Below, in pieces: positions 16,678-25,903 of a DNA stretch of 64,000 nt. The notes beneath the pieces are model-generated. The model saw only the letters and a program-made list of their open reading frames with translations. It was not told the DNA's origin and made no database searches. The stretch is taken from NCBI GenBank assembly GCA_905198155.1, contig CAJKBQ010000016.1:4664-68663 (forward strand), read 5' to 3'. Both the position numbers and the translations under genes were made by a program. Within the stretch, counting starts at the first letter, position 1. Each line of letters starts with the position of its first letter. Source of the stretch: an uncultured Eubacteriales bacterium. GTDB taxonomy: Bacteria > Bacillota > Clostridia > Oscillospirales > Acutalibacteraceae.

Positions 16678-17442
16678 ATGTTGAAAACTGCAATCGTGAC
16701 CGGCGCGGCCGGCGGAATCGGATTTGCGACGGTACAGAAGCTGCTGGCGGAGGGCTTCCGCGTGGTGGGGATGGACGTACTGGCGCCGGAGAAAACGGCG
16801 GAGCGCTATGCGCCGCTGGGCGACGGTGCGAAATATGTGCAGGGCGACCTGACCAGCGGCGACGACCGCGCGCGTGTGCTGGACGAAGCGGAATCGTTTT
16901 TCGGTGCGCTGGGCGTGCTGGTCAACGTGGCGGGCGTGGCGCCGACGGTGCGCGCCGATTTGATGGAAATGACCGAGCAGAGCTATGACCGCGTGATGAC
17001 CATCAACACCAAAGGCACGATGTTCATGACGCAGCTGGCGGCACGCCGGATGATGCAGAACGAACTGGACGAAAACGCGCTGCGCGGATTCATCGTGAAC
17101 ATTTCGTCGATGTCGGCGTACACCAGCTCGATCAGCCGCGGCGAATACTGCATCAGCAAAGCGGGCGTGACGATGATTACGACGCTGTTTGCCGACCGGC
17201 TCGCGCCGGAAGGCATTCTGGTCAACGAGATCCGCCCGGGCATCATTGCGACGGGCATGACGGCTACGGTGAAAGCCAAGTACGACAAGCTGATCTTTGA
17301 GGATGGGCTGCTGCCGATCGCGCGCTGGGGCAAACCGGAGGACATTGCGAATGCGGTGTATGTGCTGTGCAGCGGGCAGCTGGGCTATACCACCGGCCAG
17401 TCGGTAGACGTGGACGGCGGGTTCCACATCCAGCGGCTGTGA
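16678..17442 (+). CDS. Short-chain dehydrogenase/reductase
   Basis: A 254-aa classical SDR. The cofactor site TGAAGGIGFATVQ is near the N-terminus and VNVAGVAPT follows near residue 82. The catalytic set is Ser in NISSMSAY, then Tyr and Lys in RGEYCISKAG. The C-terminal VDVDGGFHI is the usual family ending. The ATG at 16678 has AAAGGAA upstream; the earlier in-frame start at 16582 has no ribosome site. It sits 110 nt after the OYE-like gene and 19 nt before the flavoprotein gene, in one operon. It likely oxidises or reduces a secondary alcohol on the same unknown substrate. Confidence 0.9.
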   Translation: MLKTAIVTGAAGGIGFATVQKLLAEGFRVVGMDVLAPEKTAERYAPLGDGAKYVQGDLTSGDDRARVLDEAESFFGALGVLVNVAGVAPTVRADLMEMTEQSYDRVMTINTKGTMFMTQLAARRMMQNELDENALRGFIVNISSMSAYTSSISRGEYCISKAGVTMITTLFADRLAPEGILVNEIRPGIIATGMTATVKAKYDKLIFEDGLLPIARWGKPEDIANAVYVLCSGQLGYTTGQSVDVDGGFHIQRL

Positions 17443-17461
17443 TGCAGAAAGGGACGGAACG

Positions 17462-19423
17462 ATGAACGAAACAATCCGCCAAATCGGCGGCGCGCCGGTG
17501 CGCGTGGTGACGGTGAATACCGCCGTGGTCGGAACGGGCGCGGCCGGGTATAACGCGGCGCTCCGGGTCAAGTCCGGTGGGCAGGACGATGTGGTGATGG
17601 TGACGGAAGGCGTCAACATGGGTACGTCGCGCAACACCGGATCCGACAAACAGACATACTACAAAATGAACCTGTGCGGCGATTATCCCGATTCGCCCGC
17701 TGCGATGGCGCGCGATTTGTTCGCCGGGCGGTGCGTGGACGGCGATATCGCGCTGTGCGAAGCGGCGCTGTCGGTGCAGTGCTTTATGAATCTGTGCGAA
17801 GCGGGGGTGCCGTTCCCGGTCAACCGGTACGGCGAATACGTCGGGTACAAAACCGACCACGATCCGTGCGCGCGGGCGACGTCGGTGGGGCCGCTGACGT
17901 CCAAACTGATGACCGAGCAGCTCCAAAAACGCGCCGATGCGGCCGGGATTCCGGTGTTCGACGGGTATGTGGTCGTCGCGATTCTGAAAGACGCGGACGG
18001 GCGCGCGTGCGGGCTGCTGACGCTGAACCGCAGCGGCGCAGCCGATCCGGACAGCCGGTTCGTGCTGTTCAACTGCCGCAATATCGTGTTTGCCGTCGGC
18101 GGCCCGGCGGGGATTTACGAAAATTCCGTATACCCGGTGGGGCACAACGGCAGCAGCGGCGTGGCGTTCGAGGCGGGCGTCACCGGCCGCAACCTGACCG
18201 AATGGCAGTACGGGCTGGCATCGACCGCGCCGCGGTGGAATGTGTCCGGCACCTATATGCAGGTGCTGCCGCGGTTTGTGTCGGTGGATCCGGACGGGAC
18301 GGCGCACGAATTCCTGGACGAATACTTTGACGACCGCGGGGCGTGCCTGTCGATGGTGTTCAAAAAAGGGTACGAGTGGCCGTTTGACAGCCGCAAGGCG
18401 CTGACCGGATCGTCGGTGATCGACCTGCTGGTGTACCGCGAGACGGTGCTGCGCGGACGGCGCGTGTTCCTCGACTTCCGCACCAATCCGTTTGGCGCAG
18501 ACGAAGTGGATTATGCGTCGCTGACGGACGAGGCGCGCGAATATCTGGAAAATGCCGGGGCGTGCTTTGGGACGCCGATTGAACGGCTGCTGCATATGAA
18601 TGCGCCGGCGGTGGAGCTGTACCGGTCAAAAGGTGTGGACATTACGAAAGAGCCGCTGGAAATCGCGCTGTGCGCGCAGCACAGCAACGGCGGACTGAGC
18701 ATCGATTTGTGGTGGCAGACGAATGTGCCGGGGCTGTTTGCGGCGGGCGAAGCGGCGGGCAGCCACGGCGTGTACCGCCCGGGCGGCAGCGCACTGAATG
18801 CCGGTCAGGTGGGGTCGCTGCGCGCGGCGCAGTACATCACGCATTTGGGCAAAGATCATCCGCTGGACGACGCGGCGTTTGACGCGGCGGCGCAGCCGAT
18901 GCTGGATGCGCACCGCGCGCTGACCGATGCGATCATCGGCGGGAACGATACCGCAGGGAAGCTGCTGCACGAAACCGCCAGCCGGATGAGCGCGGTGGGC
19001 GGTCCGATCCGGAATGTGGATCAGATGCGCACTGCACTGGCCGAAGTGCAGGATCTGTTCCGCCATTTCACCGAGCGGGTGCGGGTGCCGTCGGCCGACG
19101 GGCTGATGCGGGCGTACCGGCTGCGCGACGTGCTGATTGCGCAGAGCACGGTGCTGTACGCGATGATCGACTACACGGCGCACGGCGGCCATTCCCGCGG
19201 GAGCGCGCTGTATACCGCTGCGGACGGTGAAAAACCGGCCAATATGGAGGAGTTGTTCCGCTTTGTGCCGGATCACAATGAGCTGGATGGCGTGACGCAG
19301 GAAGTCCGGTGGAGTGCCGATGGATGCACCGCTTCGTGGCGCGATGTGCATCCGCTGCCGGCGGGCGGCGGGTTTTTCGAGAACGTGTGGCGCGAATATC
19401 GCGAAAACGGAAGCGTGTGGTAA
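17462..19423 (+). CDS. Fumarate reductase/succinate dehydrogenase-type flavoprotein
   Basis: A 653-aa FAD protein. The dinucleotide fold is VVGTGAAGYNAALRV near residue 21. The second FAD segment VPGLFAAGEAAGSHGVYRPGGSAL lies near 425 and retains the Arg typical of the SdhA/FrdA substrate site, though the usual N-R-L-G-G-N is altered to Y-R-P-G-G-S. The C-terminal helical domain is present. No iron-sulfur or cytochrome subunit is adjacent, and there is no signal peptide, so this is a soluble cytosolic enzyme of the flavoprotein-only type. Together with the OYE-like protein it suggests reductive handling of an unsaturated acid or ketone. It is last in the operon, before a strong terminator. 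Confidence 0.85.
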   Translation: MNETIRQIGGAPVRVVTVNTAVVGTGAAGYNAALRVKSGGQDDVVMVTEGVNMGTSRNTGSDKQTYYKMNLCGDYPDSPAAMARDLFAGRCVDGDIALCEAALSVQCFMNLCEAGVPFPVNRYGEYVGYKTDHDPCARATSVGPLTSKLMTEQLQKRADAAGIPVFDGYVVVAILKDADGRACGLLTLNRSGAADPDSRFVLFNCRNIVFAVGGPAGIYENSVYPVGHNGSSGVAFEAGVTGRNLTEWQYGLASTAPRWNVSGTYMQVLPRFVSVDPDGTAHEFLDEYFDDRGACLSMVFKKGYEWPFDSRKALTGSSVIDLLVYRETVLRGRRVFLDFRTNPFGADEVDYASLTDEAREYLENAGACFGTPIERLLHMNAPAVELYRSKGVDITKEPLEIALCAQHSNGGLSIDLWWQTNVPGLFAAGEAAGSHGVYRPGGSALNAGQVGSLRAAQYITHLGKDHPLDDAAFDAAAQPMLDAHRALTDAIIGGNDTAGKLLHETASRMSAVGGPIRNVDQMRTALAEVQDLFRHFTERVRVPSADGLMRAYRLRDVLIAQSTVLYAMIDYTAHGGHSRGSALYTAADGEKPANMEELFRFVPDHNELDGVTQEVRWSADGCTASWRDVHPLPAGGGFFENVWREYRENGSVW

Positions 19424-19428
19424 AATCA

Positions 19429-19474
19429 AATAAGAAGTGGGCGGCCTTTCGACCGCCCACTTCTTATTTTTATC
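19429..19474. terminator. Bidirectional terminator
   Basis: A 16-bp perfect stem (19429-19444 with 19453-19468) with T-rich flanks on both strands. It serves the flavoprotein operon and the convergent transporter gene. Confidence 0.92.
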
Positions 19475-19477
19475 CGA

Positions 19478-20818
19478 TTATCGCCAGCTGAACGTCGCCA
19501 TTCCGTAGACGTAGATTACGATGATTGCAACGGGGACAACAAACATGAACACCGGTTTCATCCAGTTTTTCACTTTCAGCCCCTTGCCTTCGTTGGCTTC
19601 GGCGACCAGCGCGTCCCATCCCCAGCCGAACCGCTTGCTGCAGCAGAACAGGGTGATGACCAGCGATCCGAGCGGCAGCAGGTTATTGCTGACGATGAAG
19701 TCCCACAGGTCGAGCCAGGCGGAGCCTTCCGCAAACGGCTGGAACCCGGAAAATTTGCTGTATCCCAGCGCGGTGGTCAGCGCCAGCAGGAAGACCCCGA
19801 TGCCGCAGATCAGGCAGCCTTTGATGCGCCCCCACCCGGTCAGCTCACGGACACAGGCGAGGATGTTTTCGCACACCGCCAGCACCGTAGACAATGCAGC
19901 GAATACCATAAACAGGAAGAACAGCGATCCCCACCAGCGGCCGCCTGCCATGTGATTGAACACGGTGGCCATCGTGTCGAACAGCAGGCTGGGACCGGCA
20001 TTGACTTCCACGTTAAACGTGAAGCAGGCCGGGAAGATAATCAGCCCCGCGACCACTGCCACGAACGTGTCCAGCAGGATGACGTTGACCGATTCGCCGA
20101 GCAGCGTACGCTCTTTACCAATATAGCTGCCAAATATCGCCATCGATCCGATGCCCAGGCTCAGCGTGAAGAACGCCTGATTCATCGCGCCGACGATCAC
20201 TTCGCCGTTGATCTTGCCGAAATCCGGCACCAGGTAGAATTTCAGCCCTTCTTTGGCGCCGGACAGCGTACCGCTGTGAATCGCCAGCACGACCATCAGC
20301 AGCAGCAGGATGGTCATCATGTACTTTGTGACGCGTTCCAGCCCGCCCTGCAGGTGAAAGCAGAGGATGCCGAAGCCCAGCACCACCGTGACCGCCAGGT
20401 AGGTGACGTTCAGCGTCGGGTTCTGGATCATCGGGGCGAACGCCAGCCCTTCATTGTGCCCGGTGACGAACTGCACGAAGTAGTAAATCAGCCAGCCGGT
20501 GACAACGGTGTAAAACGCCATCAGGCAGATATTGCCCACCAGTGACGCATAGCCCTGCCAGTGCCACTTGGTGCCCGGCTTTTCCAGCTTGCGGTACATC
20601 CGTACCGGGCTGGCCTGCGCCGCGCGGCCGACCGCAAATTCCATCGTCATAACCGGCAAGCCCAGCAGGATCAGGCAGATCACATAGATCAGCACAAACC
20701 CGCCGCCGCCGAACTGCCCGCACATCCACGGGAATTTCCATACGTTTCCGCACCCGATGGCGCACCCTGCCGACAGCAGGATGAATCCCAGCCGGGATCC
20801 CAGTCGTTCTCGTTCCAT
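19478..20818 (-). CDS. Sodium-dependent transporter, SNF family
   Basis: A 446-aa polytopic membrane protein of the neurotransmitter:sodium symporter family (LeuT fold). It opens with GSRLGFILLSAGCAIGCGNVWKFPW, where the G-x-GNVWKFP motif forms the sodium and substrate site of transmembrane helix 1. About eleven hydrophobic helices follow. Bacterial members take up amino acids or related compounds. The ATG at 20818 is 11 nt from AGGAG; a TTG nine bases upstream is too close to that site. It is monocistronic with its own consensus promoter, convergent with the flavoprotein operon and sharing its terminator. Confidence 0.93.
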   Translation of the reverse strand: MERERLGSRLGFILLSAGCAIGCGNVWKFPWMCGQFGGGGFVLIYVICLILLGLPVMTMEFAVGRAAQASPVRMYRKLEKPGTKWHWQGYASLVGNICLMAFYTVVTGWLIYYFVQFVTGHNEGLAFAPMIQNPTLNVTYLAVTVVLGFGILCFHLQGGLERVTKYMMTILLLLMVVLAIHSGTLSGAKEGLKFYLVPDFGKINGEVIVGAMNQAFFTLSLGIGSMAIFGSYIGKERTLLGESVNVILLDTFVAVVAGLIIFPACFTFNVEVNAGPSLLFDTMATVFNHMAGGRWWGSLFFLFMVFAALSTVLAVCENILACVRELTGWGRIKGCLICGIGVFLLALTTALGYSKFSGFQPFAEGSAWLDLWDFIVSNNLLPLGSLVITLFCCSKRFGWGWDALVAEANEGKGLKVKNWMKPVFMFVVPVAIIVIYVYGMATFSWR

Positions 20819-20893
20819 TGTTTTCAAAACTCCTCGCTCAATTTATTGATTTAGCGCATGAAAGTTTTACTGCACTAAAACAGAATTGAATGT

Positions 20894-20922
20894 ATTATAA
20901 CAGAAAAATGAACAGAGGTCAA
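20894..20922 (-). promoter_or_regulatory. Promoter of the SNF transporter
   Basis: On the minus strand TTGACC (20922-20917), a 17-nt spacer and TATAAT (20899-20894). Confidence 0.8.
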
Positions 20923-21015
20923 GCAAAATTGCGAAAAAAACAGCCGAAGCGAAAATTTTGCAGAAAAAGCGAAACGAAGATCTAAAAAAACCGCATATTT
21001 CTCGAAAATTTACAC

Positions 21016-21044
21016 TTGCACACGGGGATCTGCCATGATATAAT
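21016..21044 (+). promoter_or_regulatory. Promoter of the GH38 gene
   Basis: TTGCAC (21016-21021), a 17-nt spacer and TATAAT (21039-21044). Confidence 0.8.
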
Positions 21045-21077
21045 CAGATCAAAACAGAAACAGGAGGATTCCCCAGG

Positions 21078-23531
21078 ATGCATACGCTTTATTTTGTCGG
21101 CAATGCGCACATCGACCCGGTGTGGCTGTGGCGGTGGCAGGACGGCTACGCCGAAATCCACGCCACGTTCCGCAGCGTGCTGGACCGGATGCGTGAAACG
21201 CCCGACCTGCGGTTTTCGTGCGCGTGTGCGGCGTATTACGAATGGATTGAGCAGGCGGATCCCGCGATGTTCGACGAGATCCGTGCGCGGGTGCGCGAAG
21301 GCCGGTGGGAGCTGGCCGGCGGATGGTGGATTCAGCCGGACTGCAACTTCCCCAGCGGCGAATCGTTTGCCCGGCACGCGCTGATTTCGCAGCGCTATTT
21401 CCGCAGCCGGTTCGGGAAAATCGCCCGGACAGGGTATTGCGTCGATTCGTTCGGCCACAACGGCAATCTGCCCGCGATTCTGCGCCGCAGCGGGATGGAT
21501 CGGTACGTTTTCATGCGCCCCGGCCCGCACGAAAAACCGCTCCCGCAGTCGCTGTTTGACTGGAAAAGCGCCGACGGCAGCACCGTCCGGACGTTTCGGA
21601 TTCCGGTGACGTACTGTTTCAAGCGGGACGAACTGGAACAGCAGCTGCCCGGCCTGATTGCGCAGATGCAGCAGGAAGGAACCGACTGGATGGTTTTTTA
21701 CGGGATCGGGAATCATGGCGGCGGACCGTCGGCCGAGCTGATCCGGTGCATTCAGACCCAGGCGGCGCAATATCCGGACGTGCAGTTCCGTTTTTCAACG
21801 CTGACCGAATATTTCGACAACCACGAAGCGCAGGCAGTACCGACGGTGGCGGACGATCTGCAATTCCACGCCAAAGGCTGTTACAGCGCGAATGCCGGAA
21901 TCAAGCGCGCCAACCGTGCGGCCGAAAATGCGCTGCGCAGCGCGGAAGCCTGGACAGTCGCGGCGCAGGGACTGCTGGGCGACGCGGCCGTCGCGCCGGA
22001 CGCATCGGCGGAGCGCGACCGGGCGTGGAAAAATGTGCTGTTCAACCAGTTTCACGATATTCTCGACGGGTGCGCCATCCGCGACGCGTACGAGGACGCG
22101 TCGTATGCGCTGGGCGAAGCAATGCACATCGCGCAGGTGCAGGAAAACCGCGCCGTTCACGCCCTCAGCTGGGCGATCGATACGGTCGGCGATTTTGACC
22201 CGACGGATGCCGTTCACCGCGGGTGGTACGATTTTCACGAAGTGCTCGGTACGCCGGTGGTGGTGGCCAATCCGCTGCCGTGGCCGGTGCAGGCGACCGT
22301 GCGGATGGGCATTGACGCCAGCCGTGTGACCGATGCGGCCGGGCACGAACTGTCGATTCAGTCGGTGCGCGCGCCGATGACGGTTTGGGGGACAAACAAC
22401 GAAGCACTGGTGCGGATTGACCTGCCCGCGATGGGGTACCGCGTGTGCCGGGTGTTTTCCGGTACGGCGCCCGATGCGCCGGCGCTGCGCTGCACCGACG
22501 ACTGCATTGAAAACGACTTTTTGCGGCTGCGGCTGCGGGACGGTCAGCCGGTGGAGCTGACCGACAAATCTGCCGGACGGAACCTGCTGGCCGGTTCGGC
22601 AGACGCGGTGCTGATCGACGACACCGCCAGCGACACCTGGGCGCACAGGCTGGTGCGGTACGACGGTACGGTGCGCGCTTTCCGCGCCGGAAGCAGCAGA
22701 TTGATCGAATCCGGCGCGGTGCGGGCAGTGCTGCGCGCGGAAACACAGTGCGAAGCGGTTCGGATGGTGCAGGAATATACGCTGACGGCGGACGGTCGGT
22801 CGATTGCGGTGCGCGCATCGGTCGATTTCCGCGCGCCGTATCAGGTGCTGAAGCTGCGGTTCCCGGTGGCGGCGGGCGCGGACAGCGTGTTCGAAACGGA
22901 GATTCCGTTCGGACACATCGCGCATCTGGCCGACGGCGCAGAGCAGCCGTGCGGCGTGTGGAGCGCTGTTCACGGTGCCGACGGCGGGCTGACGGTTGCC
23001 AACCGGACGATCACCAGCCAATCTGCCGACGGCAGCGTGCTGAGCCTGACGCCGCTGCGCGGGACGCCGTTTGCCGACCATACATGCGGCGATTTGTCGC
23101 TGCGCGACGGCGCGGAGGAGATTCAGGATCAGGGGATTCAGCATTTTGCATACACGCTGGCGCCGTTTACGACGATCCGGGCGGCCGACCGGCTGGCGCA
23201 GGAGCTGAATGTTCCGCCGACGGTAGCGCACACGACGTTCCACAAAGGTCCGCTGCCGACCGTGTGGTCCGGCATTACCGTGACAGGCGGCGTGACGGTG
23301 ACGGCGGTAAAGCCCGGCGCGGACGGCGGGGTGATCGTCCGTGCGTATGACTGCGGTTCCGGCGGCGCGGCATCGTTTGCGCTGGCGGCGCCGAATGCAT
23401 CGTGGGATGCGGTATTTGCACCGGGCGAAATCAAGACGTTCCGGATTGCAAACGGAACGGTGACGGAATGCGACTTTCTGGAGGAATCCGGCGGCGAATC
23501 GGACGATTGCATCATCTTTCGGGAAAAATGA
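21078..23531 (+). CDS. Alpha-mannosidase, glycoside hydrolase family 38
   Basis: An 817-aa zinc-dependent retaining alpha-mannosidase of the bacterial GH38 type. The N-terminal catalytic domain has the zinc motif NAHIDPVWLWRW (His11, Asp13), the nucleophile in YCVDSFGHN (Asp123) and the FNQFHDILDGCAI segment near residue 320. The three-helix and beta-sandwich domains follow. There is no signal peptide, so it is cytosolic and acts on imported mannosides. AGGAGG lies 11 nt before the ATG. The following GH5 gene may have its own weak promoter but is in the same orientation, so the two probably work on the same glycan. Confidence 0.93.
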   Translation: MHTLYFVGNAHIDPVWLWRWQDGYAEIHATFRSVLDRMRETPDLRFSCACAAYYEWIEQADPAMFDEIRARVREGRWELAGGWWIQPDCNFPSGESFARHALISQRYFRSRFGKIARTGYCVDSFGHNGNLPAILRRSGMDRYVFMRPGPHEKPLPQSLFDWKSADGSTVRTFRIPVTYCFKRDELEQQLPGLIAQMQQEGTDWMVFYGIGNHGGGPSAELIRCIQTQAAQYPDVQFRFSTLTEYFDNHEAQAVPTVADDLQFHAKGCYSANAGIKRANRAAENALRSAEAWTVAAQGLLGDAAVAPDASAERDRAWKNVLFNQFHDILDGCAIRDAYEDASYALGEAMHIAQVQENRAVHALSWAIDTVGDFDPTDAVHRGWYDFHEVLGTPVVVANPLPWPVQATVRMGIDASRVTDAAGHELSIQSVRAPMTVWGTNNEALVRIDLPAMGYRVCRVFSGTAPDAPALRCTDDCIENDFLRLRLRDGQPVELTDKSAGRNLLAGSADAVLIDDTASDTWAHRLVRYDGTVRAFRAGSSRLIESGAVRAVLRAETQCEAVRMVQEYTLTADGRSIAVRASVDFRAPYQVLKLRFPVAAGADSVFETEIPFGHIAHLADGAEQPCGVWSAVHGADGGLTVANRTITSQSADGSVLSLTPLRGTPFADHTCGDLSLRDGAEEIQDQGIQHFAYTLAPFTTIRAADRLAQELNVPPTVAHTTFHKGPLPTVWSGITVTGGVTVTAVKPGADGGVIVRAYDCGSGGAASFALAAPNASWDAVFAPGEIKTFRIANGTVTECDFLEESGGESDDCIIFREK

Positions 23532-23561
23532 TGCAGACGTGCGGTCAACGCGATGCTATCA

Positions 23562-23567
23562 TATAAT
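23562..23567 (+). promoter_or_regulatory. Possible -10 box before the GH5 gene
   Basis: TATAAT stands alone here; no good -35 box is seen at the right distance. The GH5 gene may be read mainly from the GH38 promoter. Confidence 0.3.
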
Positions 23568-23596
23568 TCAATCACACAAGAAAAGAGGAGTTCATC

Positions 23597-24625
23597 ATGA
23601 CACAGCAAACCGTATTCCCGCGGTGGCGCGGATTTAACCTGCTTGGAATGTTCTGCTCGCAGCAATCGCCGATCAACCGCGGCCGTGCGCCGGGGTATTT
23701 TGACGAAGAGGACTTCCGGATGATTGCGGATTTCGGGTTCGATTTTGTGCGGCTGCCGCTGTCGTACCGCGTGTGGGGCGGTGGGGACGACCCGTTCCGG
23801 ATCGACGAAGCAAAACTGGCGCCGCTCGACCAGGCGGTTGCGTTCGGCGAAAAGTACGGGCTGCACGTCGATCTCTGTATGCACCGTATTCCGGGTTACT
23901 GCATCAACCAGGACGAAACGGAGCGGCTGAACCTGTGGACGGATGACGAAGCGCTGGACGCCGCCAAAGCACATTGGACGGCGATTGCGCGGCGGTATGT
24001 CGGTGTGCCGTCTTCGCGGCTGAGCTTTAACGTTGTGAACGAAGTCAGCGGCAGCGTATATTTGCGCCAGTATGCGCGCGTGGCGACCGCGATTATCGAT
24101 GCCGTGCGCGGAATCTCGCCGGATCGGCTGTTTATCCTGGACGGACTCAATGCCGGGGATATCCCGCCGGTGGATCAGATGATGCTGCTGGAAAACTGCG
24201 GGTACAGCTGCCGCGGATATGCGCCGCGCGGCGTGACGCATTACAAGACGCATATCACGGCATACGACGATCTCCCGCCCGTATGGCCGGGCGCGGTGCA
24301 GGACGAATACAACGGAAAGCGCACCGTGTGGGATGCCGAAAAGCTCGACCGGTATTACGGAATGTTTGCCGCGCTGGCCGAAAATTTCCACGTCGGCGTC
24401 CACTGCGGCGAAATGGGCTGTGCCAACCGCACGCCGCACAGCGTGGCGCTCGCGTGGATGGAAAGCATGATGCAGACGCTGAAAGCGCACAACATCGGAT
24501 ACGCACTGTGGAACTTCCGGGGTGCGTTCGGCGTGATGGACAGCGACCGCGACGATGCGGAATACATCAATTGCGGCGGTCACCGGCTTGACCGGAAAAT
24601 GATGCAGCTGCTGCAAAGGTACTGA
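23597..24625 (+). CDS. Glycoside hydrolase family 5 (cellulase-like fold)
   Basis: A 342-aa clan GH-A TIM barrel. The start WRGFNLLGMF and FDFVRLPLSYRVW are typical of GH5. The acid/base is Glu149 in FNVVNEVSG and the nucleophile Glu272 in GVHCGEMGC. No signal peptide or carbohydrate-binding module is present, so it probably acts inside the cell on oligosaccharides. It follows the GH38 mannosidase by 65 nt, which suggests beta-mannoside, beta-glucoside or mixed glycan turnover; the subfamily cannot be fixed by eye. GAGGAG precedes the ATG. Confidence 0.88.
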   Translation: MTQQTVFPRWRGFNLLGMFCSQQSPINRGRAPGYFDEEDFRMIADFGFDFVRLPLSYRVWGGGDDPFRIDEAKLAPLDQAVAFGEKYGLHVDLCMHRIPGYCINQDETERLNLWTDDEALDAAKAHWTAIARRYVGVPSSRLSFNVVNEVSGSVYLRQYARVATAIIDAVRGISPDRLFILDGLNAGDIPPVDQMMLLENCGYSCRGYAPRGVTHYKTHITAYDDLPPVWPGAVQDEYNGKRTVWDAEKLDRYYGMFAALAENFHVGVHCGEMGCANRTPHSVALAWMESMMQTLKAHNIGYALWNFRGAFGVMDSDRDDAEYINCGGHRLDRKMMQLLQRY

Positions 24626-24653
24626 GCGGCTGAAAAGCAAATAAAACAAAAGA

Positions 24654-24706
24654 AAAAGCGCGGAAGGCGCGGCTTCGCAAGGAAGTCTGCGCCTTTCGCG
24701 CTTTTG
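24654..24706. terminator. Bidirectional terminator after the GH5 gene
   Basis: Stem AAAAGCGCG-x-AAGGCGC (24654-24670) against 24689-24705, ending CTTTT on plus and T-rich on minus. It lies between convergent genes. Confidence 0.85.
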
Positions 24707-24726
24707 AAACCGATCCGATTTTCGTT

Positions 24727-25866
24727 TCACGCACCCGGATACGTGGAAGAAACGGCATCCTGCCGCGCCTGAACGCGGAACGTCACTTCAAACGGTTCAC
24801 TGGCCTGGTACGTTTCGCCGGAAGCGTTCATCCGGTAGCACGTCAGCGTCACTTCGTCGCCCACATCGAGCTTTTCCATCTCGTCGAACAGCGACTGGAA
24901 CGACGTGACGCGTACGCCGTTGAACTGCGTAATTACATCGCCCACTTGCAGCTCGGTGTCTTTCGCCGGGCTATCGGCGGAAAAGCTTTTGACCACCAAA
25001 CCCTTGTCGATACCATACGCCTGAACGTACTGATCCGGCAGTTCAAAACAGGTGATGCCCATCTGCACCTTGGAATTGTTCTGCGCGGTGCTGCCGGAGG
25101 AGGTATCGTCGTTCGGGTTTTGCGGCCCGCGATTGTCGTCCTGGCTGTACGGCGGCCGGTTCGGTTCGACAGGCGCTGCATCGCCGCGGCACAGTGCGTA
25201 AACGCCGTAGATTGCGAAGCCGACGATGACCGCTTCGATCAGGGCGGCGGCAATCCACATCAGGATCCGTCCGACTTTGCCGTCCGATTTTTTGGGCGGC
25301 ACGGGATTCGGCCGGGCATACGCACCGGGTGTGTACGGCGGTACCGGCGGCTGCGGCGGGTACTGCCCGTACTGCGGCGGATAAGCGCCGTATTGCGGCG
25401 TATACTGCGGCGGCGTGTACGTCGGCTGCGCCGGATTGTACACCGGCGGAGTCGGCTGCACGGGCTGTGCCGGATTGTATACTGGTGCGGTCGGCTGTAC
25501 GGGTTGCGCCGGATTGTATACTGGTGCGGTCGGCTGCACGGGCTGTGCCGGATTGTACACCGGCAGGGTCGGCTGCGCAGGCTGTGCCGGATTGTATACC
25601 GGTGCGGTTGGCTGTGCAGGCGGCGCAAACGGATTGGGGTACTGCGGGTCCGGCTGCACGGGCGGCTGCGTCACCGGCGCATCGACTGCGGATTCCGGTT
25701 CAGCAGGTCCCGGTTCGATCGGTTCCGGTTCAACCGGTTCGGTCGGCGTTGGATCAGCCGGTGCCGCCATCGGTACCGGGTCGGGGATGGGAGTTGGCTC
25801 CGGAATCGGCGCCGCCTGCGGAATCTCCGGCGTCCCGCCGGTGGACGTTTCAAATTCGTCGTTCAT
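24727..25866 (-). CDS. Proline-rich, membrane-anchored PDZ-domain protein
   Basis: A 379-aa protein. Residues 1-195 form a long cytosolic Pro/Gln/Tyr-rich tail with five near-identical 13-residue units (PTAPVYNPAQPVQ type) and then PPQYG-like units. A transmembrane helix (IAAALIEAVIVGFAIYGVY) and a Ser/Asn/Gln linker follow. The C-terminal PDZ domain has GLVVKSFSADSPAKDTELQVGDVITQFNG. There is no protease domain. It lies 37 nt after the HtrA gene on the same strand and is probably co-transcribed, so it may act as a scaffold or adaptor for that protease. Orientation with the Pro-rich tail inside follows from the basic residues before the helix. Confidence 0.85.
   Translation of the reverse strand: MNDEFETSTGGTPEIPQAAPIPEPTPIPDPVPMAAPADPTPTEPVEPEPIEPGPAEPESAVDAPVTQPPVQPDPQYPNPFAPPAQPTAPVYNPAQPAQPTLPVYNPAQPVQPTAPVYNPAQPVQPTAPVYNPAQPVQPTPPVYNPAQPTYTPPQYTPQYGAYPPQYGQYPPQPPVPPYTPGAYARPNPVPPKKSDGKVGRILMWIAAALIEAVIVGFAIYGVYALCRGDAAPVEPNRPPYSQDDNRGPQNPNDDTSSGSTAQNNSKVQMGITCFELPDQYVQAYGIDKGLVVKSFSADSPAKDTELQVGDVITQFNGVRVTSFQSLFDEMEKLDVGDEVTLTCYRMNASGETYQASEPFEVTFRVQARQDAVSSTYPGA
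25421..25615. repeat. 39-bp coding repeats of the Pro-rich tail
   Basis: Five tandem units of 39 bp that encode the 13-residue PTAPVYNPAQPVQ motif. Several copies differ only at wobble positions, so recent expansion or homogenisation is likely. Confidence 0.8.
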
Positions 25867-25903
25867 TGCAAAGACCTGCCTTTCTTTTTTGGGGTCGAAC
25901 CGT

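Noticed and set aside
25421..25615. CRISPR or intergenic satellite
   Set aside because: The repeats are in frame inside a coding region and encode a regular 13-residue motif.
24727..25866. A second HtrA protease
   Set aside because: It has a PDZ domain and an anchor but no trypsin-like domain or catalytic triad.
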